A DNA stretch of 18,350 nt from Victivallales bacterium (lineage in GTDB: Bacteria; Verrucomicrobiota; Lentisphaeria; Victivallales; UBA1829): positions 1 to 18,350 of the forward strand of contig JAEEQO010000034.1 of the NCBI GenBank assembly GCA_016285335.1, given 5' to 3'. The position numbers were made by a program, and so were the translations under genes. Below the pieces are notes generated by a model. It did no database searches. It had not been told where the DNA came from and saw only the letters and a program-made list of their open reading frames with translations. Each line of letters opens with the position of its first letter. Position 1 is the first letter of the stretch. Below, one piece after another: positions 7,564 to 14,656 of this stretch.

Positions 7564-7592
7564 TTGATTTTTTTCTTGAATAAAGGTATAGT
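7564..7592 (+). promoter_or_regulatory. Sigma-70-type promoter of the sugar importer operon
   Basis: TTGATT (7564-7569) and TATAGT (7587-7592) are spaced by 17 nt. Transcription would begin near 7599 and give a leader of about 75 nt. The AGGAG before the first gene lies 11 nt from its ATG, slightly far. Confidence 0.65.
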
Positions 7593-7673
7593 GTTTCATT
7601 TACGGAAATCCGCATCGTTTCCGATACATTTTTTTACCATAAAAATAACACGCAAACAGGAGTCCCTCCCCAC

Positions 7674-9572
7674 ATGAAAAAGAACAACATCGCGGTCATT
7701 CTGATCCTCGCCGTCTCGGCGGTGCTGTTTACGCTCGGCGTCATCAAAAAAATCCAGCACATGACGTCCGGGAAAAACCAGTCCGGCAACATCATCGCCG
7801 TCATCCCGAAAGGCACCGCCTCCATGTGGTGGGAAGTCGTCCGCAGCGGCGCGGAACAGGCCGGCAAGGAGGAAGGCTACAGCATCAGCTGGAACGGCCC
7901 GGAACAGGAAAACGACCGTGAAAAGCAGATCCAGTCGGTCGAAGACGCGCTCACGCACGGCATCAAGGCGCTCGTGCTCGGCCCGAACGATTCGAAGGCG
8001 CTGGTCCGCCCGGTCGAAAAGGCAAAGGGATCCGGCATCCCGGTCGTGATCATCGACTCCAGCATCGAGACCGACAACTACGACTCCTTCGCCGCCACGG
8101 ACAATGTGGCGGGCGGCGCGGATGCCGCAAGACGCCTCGGCGCAGCTCTGAACGGTCACGGCAAGGTCATCCTCACGTGCTTCATCCAGAACTCCGCCTC
8201 CACCGACGACCGCGCGAAAGGCTTCAAGGAAACGCTGGCGAAGGAATTCCCCGGCATCGAGCTCATCGCCGAACAGTACACGCTGGGGACCGTCGAGGAC
8301 GCCCGCCAGAAAACGGTCGACATGCTCACCAAGCACAGCGAAACGGACGGCGTGTTCGCGGTCAACCAGCCGGTGTCCGTGGGTGCGTACAAGGCGCTTC
8401 AGACGCAGGGGCTCGCCGGCAAGGTCAAGTTCGTCGGCTTCGACTCCGACCCGGTCCTGCTGGAAGGCATCGAACGCGGCGAAGTCGATTCGCTCATCGT
8501 CCAGAACCCGTTCGAGATCGGCTACTCCGGCGTGAAGACCGCGGTCGCGATCCTGCAGGGGAAGAAGGTCGAGAAGCTCAAGCCGATCCCCAGCATGATC
8601 GTCGACAAGTCCAACCTCGACGAGATGAAAGTGAAATTCCCCGCCGCACTTGGCCTCACGTCCGGGAAACCGGCGGCGGCGAAGAAGCAGCAGACCGGCA
8701 AGACCATCGCCGTCATCCCGAAGGGCACCGCCTCCATGTGGTGGGAAGTGGTCCGCAAGGGCGCGGAGACCGCCGGCGAAGAGGAAGGCTACAAGATCAG
8801 CTGGAACGGCCCCGAACAGGAAAACGACCGTGAAAAGCAGATCCAGTCGGTCGAGGATTCCCTCACCCGCGGCGCGGTCGCGCTTGTGCTCGGCCCGAAC
8901 GACTCCAAGGCGCTGGTCCGCCCGGTCGAAAAAGCAAAGGCGTCCGGCATCCCGGTCGTGATCATCGACTCCAGCATCGAAACCGACAAGTACGATTCCT
9001 TCGCGGCCACGGACAACGTCGCGGGCGGCGCGGATGCAGCCAGACGCCTCGGTGCGGCCCTGAACGGTCACGGCAAAGTCATCCTCACGTGCTTCATCCA
9101 GAACTCCGCCTCCACCGACGACCGGGCCAAGGGCTTCAAGGAAACGCTCGCGAAGGAATTCCCCGGCATCACGCTCATCGCCGAGCAGTACACGCTGGGG
9201 ACCGTCGAAGACGCCCGCCAGAAGACGGTCGACATGCTCACCAAGCACAGCGAAACGGACGGCGTGTTCGCGGTCAACCAGCCGGTGTCCGTGGGTGCGT
9301 ACAAGGCGCTTCAGACGCAGGGGCTCGCCGGCAAGGTCAAGTTCGTCGGCTTCGACTCCGACCCGGTCCTGCTGGAAGGCATCGAACGCGGCGAAGTCGA
9401 TTCGCTCATCGTGCAGAACCCCTACGAGATCGGCTACTCCGGCGTGAAGATCGCCGTCGAGCTCCTGGACGGCAAGAAGGTCGAAAAGCTCAAGCCGATC
9501 CCCAGCATGATCGTCGACAAGACCAACCTCGAAAAGATGAAAGCGGAATTCCCCTCCGCCCTGGGGCTCTGA
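7674..9572 (+). CDS. Tandem-duplicated sugar-binding protein (two RbsB-type domains in one chain)
   Basis: This 632-residue protein is twice the normal length for a sugar ABC binding protein. Residues 6-24 form a hydrophobic N-terminal segment with no lipobox and no clean cleavage site, so it may stay as a membrane anchor. Domain 1 (40-328) and domain 2 (344-632) are each complete periplasmic-binding-protein folds of the ribose/galactose type and align without gaps at a 304-residue period. I count 23 differences in 289 positions. Positions corresponding to ribose-binding-protein ligand residues are kept in both copies: Asp128/432, Arg180/484, Asn231/535, Asp257/561 and Gln277/581; the Arg next to the first Asp is Ser in both. 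The linker (329-343) is Lys/Ala/Gln-rich. The ATPase gene follows 2 nt after the stop codon, and the permease comes after it. The function as binding component of this importer is secure; the sugar is unknown. Confidence 0.93.
   Translation: MKKNNIAVILILAVSAVLFTLGVIKKIQHMTSGKNQSGNIIAVIPKGTASMWWEVVRSGAEQAGKEEGYSISWNGPEQENDREKQIQSVEDALTHGIKALVLGPNDSKALVRPVEKAKGSGIPVVIIDSSIETDNYDSFAATDNVAGGADAARRLGAALNGHGKVILTCFIQNSASTDDRAKGFKETLAKEFPGIELIAEQYTLGTVEDARQKTVDMLTKHSETDGVFAVNQPVSVGAYKALQTQGLAGKVKFVGFDSDPVLLEGIERGEVDSLIVQNPFEIGYSGVKTAVAILQGKKVEKLKPIPSMIVDKSNLDEMKVKFPAALGLTSGKPAAAKKQQTGKTIAVIPKGTASMWWEVVRKGAETAGEEEGYKISWNGPEQENDREKQIQSVEDSLTRGAVALVLGPNDSKALVRPVEKAKASGIPVVIIDSSIETDKYDSFAATDNVAGGADAARRLGAALNGHGKVILTCFIQNSASTDDRAKGFKETLAKEFPGITLIAEQYTLGTVEDARQKTVDMLTKHSETDGVFAVNQPVSVGAYKALQTQGLAGKVKFVGFDSDPVLLEGIERGEVDSLIVQNPYEIGYSGVKIAVELLDGKKVEKLKPIPSMIVDKTNLEKMKAEFPSALGL
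7764..8657 (+). repeat. Direct repeat unit 1 (mature binding domain, first copy)
   Basis: This segment encodes residues 31-328, from TSGK to ALGL. It is repeated in frame as 8658-9569. Both units begin with the same 12 bp (ACGTCCGGGAAA at 7764-7775 and 8658-8669), which marks the probable duplication junction just after the N-terminal anchor. Confidence 0.9.
8658..9569 (+). repeat. Direct repeat unit 2 (mature binding domain, second copy)
   Basis: This second copy is 18 bp longer than the first because of a six-codon expansion in the linker (PAAA/KK region). From 8703 onward it matches the first copy at a constant 912-bp offset with no indels. The run 9225-9412 is identical to 8313-8500 at every base. 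Confidence 0.9.
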
Positions 9573-9574
9573 TC

Positions 9575-11071
9575 ATGGCTGAAAACTCCAATCAAACTTA
9601 CTCCATGGCGATGCACGACATCGTCAAGACGTTCGGCCCGGTGACCGCCCTCTCCGGCGTCAACTTCTCGGCGCGTCCGGGCACCGTCCACGCGCTCTGC
9701 GGCGAAAACGGCGCCGGAAAATCCACGCTCATGAAGGTGCTTTCCGGCATTCATGCCCCGGATTCCGGCTACATCGAGCTCTTCGGCGAAAGAGTCGAGC
9801 TCACGTCCCCGAAGGATTCCCTCGACCGCGGCATCTCCATGCTCTATCAGGAACTCGACCTGGCGGGCGACCTGACCGTGGCGGACAACATCTTCCTCGG
9901 CCGCGAGATCATGAAGCACGGCTGCATGGATTCCAAAGCCATGCGGGAACGCTCGCTTCGGATCATCAGGGAAAACAACTTCGACCTCGACCCGGATGCG
10001 CTCATCAGCACGCTGTCGACCGGCGACTGCCAGATCGTCGAGCTGCTGAAGGCATTGGAGCGCAACGCGAAGATCATCGTGATGGACGAGCCGACCTCCT
10101 CGCTCTCCGAGAAGGAGGCCGACCAGCTCTTCGCCATCGTGAAGGACCTCCGCAAACGCGGCCTCACGATCATCTACATCTCGCACCGACTGGAAGAGGT
10201 CATGGACCTGGCCGACGACATCAGCATCCTGCGCGACGGCGCGGTCGTCTCCTCCGGCCCCATCGGCGACTACACGGTCCAGCGCATCGTGCATGAGATG
10301 GTCGGTCGCGAGCTCTCCGACTTCTATCCGCCGCGCAGCGTCGCGATCGGCGACGTCTGCTTCGAGGCGAAGGGCCTGGCTTCGGACGAAGGCATCGAGG
10401 ATATCTCGTTCCAGGTCCGCCGCGGCGAAGTCGTCGGCATGGCGGGACTGGTCGGCGCGGGCCGTACGGAAACGGCGCGTGCGATCTTCGGGCTCCAGCC
10501 GCTCACGGCGGGACAGATCTTCCTGAACGGAAAAGAACTGCACATCAAGACGCCCGCGGACGCCATCGACGGGCGCATCGCCTATCTGCCGGAGGACCGC
10601 AAGCGCTGCGGCCTCTGCGTCGGCCTGCCGTGCCGCGACAACATCATGCTCCCGAACTACGCGGCCACCGGCATGGAATGGTTCCTGGACTTCGGAAAGG
10701 AACGCAGCCTGATGACGGAATACGGCGAAAAAGTCAAGATGAAATGGGCGTCGCCATACGACGAGGCCAGTTCGCTTTCCGGCGGCAACCAGCAGAAGCT
10801 CCTCGTGGCGCGCTGGCTTCTCGCCAACCCGGACTTCATCATCTTCGACGAGCCCACGCGCGGCATCGACGTCGGCGCGAAAAAGGAGATCTACACGCTC
10901 ATCAACGAGCTCGCGGCCGCCGGCAAGGGCGTCCTCGTGATCTCGTCCGAGCTCCCCGAACTCTTCGGCATCTGCGACCGCCTGCTCGTGTTCCGCAGGA
11001 AACGCCTCGCCGCCCAGCTCGAAACCGCAAAAACAACGCAGGAAGAAGTCATGCACTTCGCCGTCTGCTGA
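9575..11071 (+). CDS. Sugar ABC importer double ATPase (RbsA/MglA type)
   Basis: This 498-residue cytoplasmic protein carries two fused nucleotide-binding domains that power the importer. Domain 1 has Walker A GENGAGKST (43-51), Q-loop Gln92, Walker B IIVMDE (167-172) and switch His204. Its signature reads LSTGDCQ (147-153), where family members commonly have LSxGxxQ with a second Gln. Domain 2 has the degenerate Walker A typical of this family (GLVGAGRTE, 291-299), signature LSGGNQQ (401-407) and Walker B FIIFDE (421-426), and it lacks the switch His (SSE, 457-459). This asymmetry is normal for RbsA/MglA proteins. The ATG lies 2 nt after the stop of the binding-protein gene, with only a weak GGGGCT upstream, so translation is probably coupled. 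The sugar cannot be told from this subunit. Confidence 0.95.
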   Translation: MAENSNQTYSMAMHDIVKTFGPVTALSGVNFSARPGTVHALCGENGAGKSTLMKVLSGIHAPDSGYIELFGERVELTSPKDSLDRGISMLYQELDLAGDLTVADNIFLGREIMKHGCMDSKAMRERSLRIIRENNFDLDPDALISTLSTGDCQIVELLKALERNAKIIVMDEPTSSLSEKEADQLFAIVKDLRKRGLTIIYISHRLEEVMDLADDISILRDGAVVSSGPIGDYTVQRIVHEMVGRELSDFYPPRSVAIGDVCFEAKGLASDEGIEDISFQVRRGEVVGMAGLVGAGRTETARAIFGLQPLTAGQIFLNGKELHIKTPADAIDGRIAYLPEDRKRCGLCVGLPCRDNIMLPNYAATGMEWFLDFGKERSLMTEYGEKVKMKWASPYDEASSLSGGNQQKLLVARWLLANPDFIIFDEPTRGIDVGAKKEIYTLINELAAAGKGVLVISSELPELFGICDRLLVFRRKRLAAQLETAKTTQEEVMHFAVC

Positions 11072-11100
11072 CCTGTCCAAATTAGGAGTATTGACATATT

Positions 11101-12084
11101 ATGAACCGCTTCACCAAACAACTGCTTCCCTTCTGCTCCCTCATTTTCATTTTCTCACTCTGCACCTTCCTGGAGCCGGACAACTTCCTCACTGCGAAAA
11201 ACCTCATCAACGTCCTCTGCCGTTCCTCCATCAACGGCATCATGGCGGCCGGCATGACCTATATCATCATCACCGGCGGCATCGACCTGTCCGTCGGCTC
11301 CATGCTCGCCATGTGCGGCATGATTGGCGCGGCGTCCATGCTGTACTTCTCCGGCGGGACCTGGGCCGACATCTCCACGGGCAGCTATATCCACCTGACG
11401 CTCCGCGCGATGATCGCCGGCACGCTCGTGTGCGTCCTGGCGGGCGCGGTCTGCGGCTTCGCAAACGGCATGCTTATCACGAAATTGAAGCTCGCGCCGT
11501 TCATCGTTACCCTCGGCACCATGAGCATCTTCCGCGGCATTTCCTACATCATGAACGCGGGCAAGCCGTTCGCCGTCTCCGACTACAGCTGGCTTGACAC
11601 CGGTCGCGTCGCGGGCATCCCGTCCTCCGTGATCCTGCTCGTCATTGTCATGTTAGCCGCCGGATTCCTGCTGAAGCGCACCCGGTTCGGCCGCTACACC
11701 TACGCCATCGGCTCCAACGTCCAGACCGCGTTCCATGCCGGCGTCAACGTGAACAAGACGATCGTCTGGATCTACACGCTCACTGGCGCACTCGTCGGCC
11801 TTGCCTCCATGATCACCGTCGCCCGCGCGAGCACGGCGCAGCCCACCGCCGGCATCTCGCTGGAACTCGACATCATCGCCGCCTGCATCATCGGCGGCTG
11901 CGCACCCTCCGGCGGACGCGGCACCATGCTCGGCACCGTCATCGGCACACTGCTCATCAGCTTCCTCCGCAACGGCCTGACCCTGCTCGACATCTCCACG
12001 AACGTCCAGCTCGTCGTGATCGGTCTCATCATCATCGTGGCAGTGACCGCCGACCAGTTCGCCACCCGCAGAAAAGCCACTTAA
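11101..12084 (+). CDS. Sugar ABC importer permease (RbsC/AraH type)
   Basis: This 327-residue inner-membrane protein forms the translocation channel, probably as a homodimer, and docks on the double ATPase encoded just upstream. It has the family hallmark ITGGIDLSVGS (57-67) and about eight to ten hydrophobic segments. The ending GLIIIVAVTADQFATRR resembles the usual end of RbsC-like proteins. The gene starts 29 nt after the ATPase stop. AGGAG lies 12 nt before the ATG, which is somewhat distant, and no better start was found. It is the last gene of the operon and is followed by a strong terminator. No isomerase, kinase, mutarotase or regulator gene accompanies the importer in this window. 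The family is certain and the sugar is unknown. Confidence 0.94.
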   Translation: MNRFTKQLLPFCSLIFIFSLCTFLEPDNFLTAKNLINVLCRSSINGIMAAGMTYIIITGGIDLSVGSMLAMCGMIGAASMLYFSGGTWADISTGSYIHLTLRAMIAGTLVCVLAGAVCGFANGMLITKLKLAPFIVTLGTMSIFRGISYIMNAGKPFAVSDYSWLDTGRVAGIPSSVILLVIVMLAAGFLLKRTRFGRYTYAIGSNVQTAFHAGVNVNKTIVWIYTLTGALVGLASMITVARASTAQPTAGISLELDIIAACIIGGCAPSGGRGTMLGTVIGTLLISFLRNGLTLLDISTNVQLVVIGLIIIVAVTADQFATRRKAT

Positions 12085-12099
12085 TCGCGGCTGACCATA

Positions 12100-12119
12100 T
12101 GCCGCACTTCGTGGCGGCA
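12100..12119 (+). repeat. Small hairpin between the permease stop and the terminator
   Basis: TGCCGC (12100-12105) pairs with GCGGCA (12114-12119) around an 8-nt loop. It lies 15 nt after the permease stop and has no T-tract. It may protect the transcript 3' end or be incidental. Confidence 0.35.
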
Positions 12120-12131
12120 CGTGTGCACCCC

Positions 12132-12178
12132 AAAAAAAGCCGCCGGACTTCGAGGTGAAATCCGGCGGTGTTTTTTTT
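12132..12178. terminator. Strong bidirectional intrinsic terminator
   Basis: A 9-bp GC-rich stem (12139-12147 with 12161-12169, outermost pair G-T, 13-nt loop) is followed on the plus strand by eight T (12171-12178). On the minus strand it is followed by seven T (complement of 12132-12138). It therefore ends both the plus-strand sugar importer and the converging minus-strand reductase gene. Confidence 0.92.
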
Positions 12179-12192
12179 GAGGAGAAGTAGTT

Positions 12193-12738
12193 TCAGAGCT
12201 TGGCGGCGGTTTCCGTGAGCTCGGCAAGACGCGCGGCATCCTTCGCCAGGTCGTCGGCGGCCGCGGCACAGATGGATTCGTCCAGGACGACTTCCCAGCC
12301 GAGGAACTCCGCGATGCAGTGGAACTGGTCGGAAATGAGCTTGTACTCGGGATTGGCGAGCGAATCCGCGCCGCATGCCACGATGCCGATCTTCTTCTTC
12401 GTGCGCAGGGTGGGCGCGGATGCGTCGTCGCGCGAATAGAACTTGTCGACGACGTCCTTCAGCTGGGCGGAGATGCCCCACCAGTAGACGGGCGACCCGA
12501 AGATGATGAGGTCGGCGTCGGTGACCTTGTTGATGATCTTGACCGTGTCGTCCGCCTGGATGCAGTTGCCGCCGTTGCGTTTGCAGGCGTCGCAGTTGCG
12601 GCAGGGACGGAACGTGAAGTCGTAGACGTTCAGGGATTCGACGGTGTGGTTCCGCTTCAGGCCGTCCTCGATCGCGCGCAGGGCGTGGGAGGTGTTGCCG
12701 TTCTTGCGGGGGCTGCCGTTCAGAATCAGAGCGTTCAT
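12193..12738 (-). CDS. Flavodoxin-family NAD(P)H-dependent reductase, iron-sulfur flavoprotein-like
   Basis: This 181-residue cytoplasmic protein has the FMN phosphate-binding loop GSPRKNGNTSHAL (8-20) and GSPVYWWGISAQLKDVVDKF (about 81-100), typical of the flavodoxin-like FMN reductase family. Four cysteines at 46, 49, 52 and 59 form CX2CX2CX6C, which fits the compact motif that holds a [4Fe-4S] cluster in archaeal and bacterial iron-sulfur flavoproteins (Isf). It may pass electrons from a ferredoxin or NAD(P)H to small molecules or oxygen species. Many family members keep similar cysteines without proof of a cluster. GGAG lies 7 nt before the ATG. The gene follows mlaD by 39 nt and could be cotranscribed with the lipid-transport genes, though no functional link is evident. 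Confidence 0.88.
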   Translation of the reverse strand: MNALILNGSPRKNGNTSHALRAIEDGLKRNHTVESLNVYDFTFRPCRNCDACKRNGGNCIQADDTVKIINKVTDADLIIFGSPVYWWGISAQLKDVVDKFYSRDDASAPTLRTKKKIGIVACGADSLANPEYKLISDQFHCIAEFLGWEVVLDESICAAAADDLAKDAARLAELTETAAKL

Positions 12739-12777
12739 GATGGTTCTCCGGTTGAAAAAAAAGGTCTGTTGAAGCGT

Positions 12778-13794
12778 TTATTTTTCGTCGATCCTGTTTT
12801 TCTTCTTGCCCTGGATGAGGGCGGAAGGATCGCTGTCGATGTACTGGATGAGCTCGATGAGGGCGTCGACGCCGCTGTTGAGGTTAAAGAGTGTTTCGTC
12901 GAGGGTCTTGCTGGTGCGGATGGCGGTGGCGAGGAAGGTGCGCAGATTGTCGCCGATCTGGGCGAATTCGATCGCCTTGATCTCGCTTTCGACGCTCTTC
13001 GCGAGGGATTCGACGGCGGTGGCGGCGATGTTTGCGTTTTCCGTGAGGGTTTCGATGCGTTCGCGGATCTCGGAGCCGGTGAGCTTGTCGAGGTTTTCGA
13101 TGCTCTTTTGCGCGGACGGGATGAGGTTTTCCTCGACGGACGAGACCAGAGCGTTCACGCTGTCAAGCGTGGCGTCGAGTTTCGGGATGCTGCTTTCATT
13201 GATGGCCGCCAGCGTGGCGTTTGCCTTGTCGCTGATGCCCTTGTAGTCGATGCTATCGAGCTTGGCGAGGATGGACGTGATGCTGCCGCGAAGGTCGCTG
13301 ATGAGGGATGGCAGGCTGGGGACGTAGGGGCAGTCGAGCGCGAACTGTTCGGCAGTGAACGTCGGCGGCACGGCGTCCTTGTCGAACTGCATTTCAATAT
13401 ATTTGCCGCCGGTGATGCCTTCCAGCTCCAGACGGCAGCGGAGGCCTTCCTTCACGGCCTTTTCGATGCCGCTGTTGAACTCCTCGACCGAGACCGAGAC
13501 CGTGTCGCCGTCATCTTCCTGCATCTTGAACTTGGAAAGGTTGATCTCCATCTCGATCCGGATCACGTTGCCGCTGGGGTAGATCATGATCTCGCGGACG
13601 CTGCCGATGGGCACGCCCTGGTATTTCACGGAGGACCCGACCGAGAGCCCCTGCACCGATTCGGTGACGAGCGTGGTGATGTGCGCCTTCTCCTTGAAGC
13701 TGTCCAGCGATCCGAGGATCACCAGTCCGGCGAAAAAGACGGCGACTGCGATGATGATGAACAATCCGAGCTTGAATTTACTGTTGTCGTTCAT
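12778..13794 (-). CDS. mlaD: MCE-domain lipid-binding protein (MlaD type)
   Basis: This 338-residue protein is anchored in the inner membrane by one helix (about 10-29) and carries one MCE domain in the periplasm (about 38-137), with GLSVGSSVKYQGVPIGSV (49-66) and the closing GITGGKYIEMQF (126-137). Such proteins form a hexameric ring that holds phospholipids for the Mla ABC complex. The MCE domain has a longer, acidic middle (about 88-110) than E. coli MlaD. A long helical, probably coiled-coil tail follows (about 160-320), as in MCE proteins that build longer tubes or needles. The start at 13794 has AAGGAA 8 nt upstream. The ATPase gene lies 43 nt upstream and the permease gene before that. 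The family is secure; the direction of lipid transport is not determinable here. Confidence 0.92.
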   Translation of the reverse strand: MNDNSKFKLGLFIIIAVAVFFAGLVILGSLDSFKEKAHITTLVTESVQGLSVGSSVKYQGVPIGSVREIMIYPSGNVIRIEMEINLSKFKMQEDDGDTVSVSVEEFNSGIEKAVKEGLRCRLELEGITGGKYIEMQFDKDAVPPTFTAEQFALDCPYVPSLPSLISDLRGSITSILAKLDSIDYKGISDKANATLAAINESSIPKLDATLDSVNALVSSVEENLIPSAQKSIENLDKLTGSEIRERIETLTENANIAATAVESLAKSVESEIKAIEFAQIGDNLRTFLATAIRTSKTLDETLFNLNSGVDALIELIQYIDSDPSALIQGKKKNRIDEK

Positions 13795-13837
13795 GATGCG
13801 GGTTCCTTGTTGAAAATGGCAGGGATGCGGCCGGCGG

Positions 13838-14653
13838 TCATGGTTCCGCTCCGGGGCATCCGTCGTTGCTTCTGTATGTGCCGCCGCGCGAGAGGAACGT
13901 GCGGACGTATTCGTCGATGCTGTGGTCGCGGAGGTGAGCGGGCGAGCCGTCGTCCACGACGCCTTTCTTTTCCGCGGAGAGCATGATCACGCGGTCGGAC
14001 ACGCGGAAGATGCTCGGGAGTTCGTGCGTGACCATCATGATCGTGGCGTTGGTCTTCTCGCGGATCTCCAGGATCACCTTGTCGAGCATATCGGAGGTCA
14101 GCGGGTCGAGCCCGGCGGACGGTTCGTCGAAGAAGAGCAGCTTCGGGTCGAGCGCCAGGGCGCGCGCAAACGCGGCGCGCTTGATCATGCCGCCGGAGAG
14201 ATCGGAGGGCATGTAGGATTCGAATCCGTCGAGGTGGACGAGCGCGAGCTTTTCGGAGACGCGGCGTCTGATCTCGTCTTTTTTCCAGTTCGTCAGCTCC
14301 TCCATGGGGAGCGCGATGTTTTCGGCAAGGTTCAGGGAGCGGAAGAGCGCGCCGCCCTGGTACGCCACGCCGAATTCGGACATGATGGAGCGTTTTTCCG
14401 CCTCGTTTGCGTTCACGATGCTGCGGCCGTTGATGAGGATGTCGCCGCGCAGCGGCTTGTAGAGGCCGATGATGTGCTTCAGCAGGGTGCTCTTGCCGCA
14501 GCCGGATCCGCCGAGGATGGTCACGATCTGCCCCGGTTCGATGCGGAAGTTCAGGTTCTCGAGCACGACGCGCGAGCCGTACCCGATGGCGAGGTCACGG
14601 ACCTCGATGGCGGGTGTGCCTTTTCCCGGCGTTCTGATGTCGGAGTCCGTCAT
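13838..14653 (-). CDS. mlaF: Mla-type lipid transport ABC ATPase
   Basis: This 271-residue cytoplasmic ATPase would energise the MCE lipid transporter. It shows Walker A GGSGCGKST (48-56), Q-loop Gln99, signature LSGGM (152-156), Walker B LLFFDE (172-177) and switch His210. The LSGGM/IKRAAFARAL form and AYQGGALF near the Q-loop are typical of MlaF/Ttg2A proteins. The start codon is 3 nt past the mlaE stop codon and has GGAGG 7 nt upstream that overlaps the end of mlaE, so the two are translationally coupled. No STAS protein (MlaB) gene adjoins, unlike in E. coli. The C-terminal extension after residue 250, where E. coli MlaF contacts the neighbouring subunit, is present but divergent. Confidence 0.94.
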   Translation of the reverse strand: MTDSDIRTPGKGTPAIEVRDLAIGYGSRVVLENLNFRIEPGQIVTILGGSGCGKSTLLKHIIGLYKPLRGDILINGRSIVNANEAEKRSIMSEFGVAYQGGALFRSLNLAENIALPMEELTNWKKDEIRRRVSEKLALVHLDGFESYMPSDLSGGMIKRAAFARALALDPKLLFFDEPSAGLDPLTSDMLDKVILEIREKTNATIMMVTHELPSIFRVSDRVIMLSAEKKGVVDDGSPAHLRDHSIDEYVRTFLSRGGTYRSNDGCPGAEP

Positions 14654-14656
14654 GGA

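Noticed and set aside
7596..9248. Minus-strand ORF (550 codons) opposite the double binding protein
   Set aside because: It is repeated only because the sense gene is repeated, shows no family features and lacks a start site. The sense strand has conserved sugar-binding motifs.
7674..9572. Double binding domain as an assembly or sequencing artefact
   Set aside because: The copies differ at many bases, both synonymous and non-synonymous, the frame is intact across the junction, and a distinct linker is present. Long reads would still be the decisive check.
7674..9572. CRISPR or short tandem repeat array
   Set aside because: The only large repeat is the two-copy coding duplication. No short repeats with regular spacers occur anywhere in the window.
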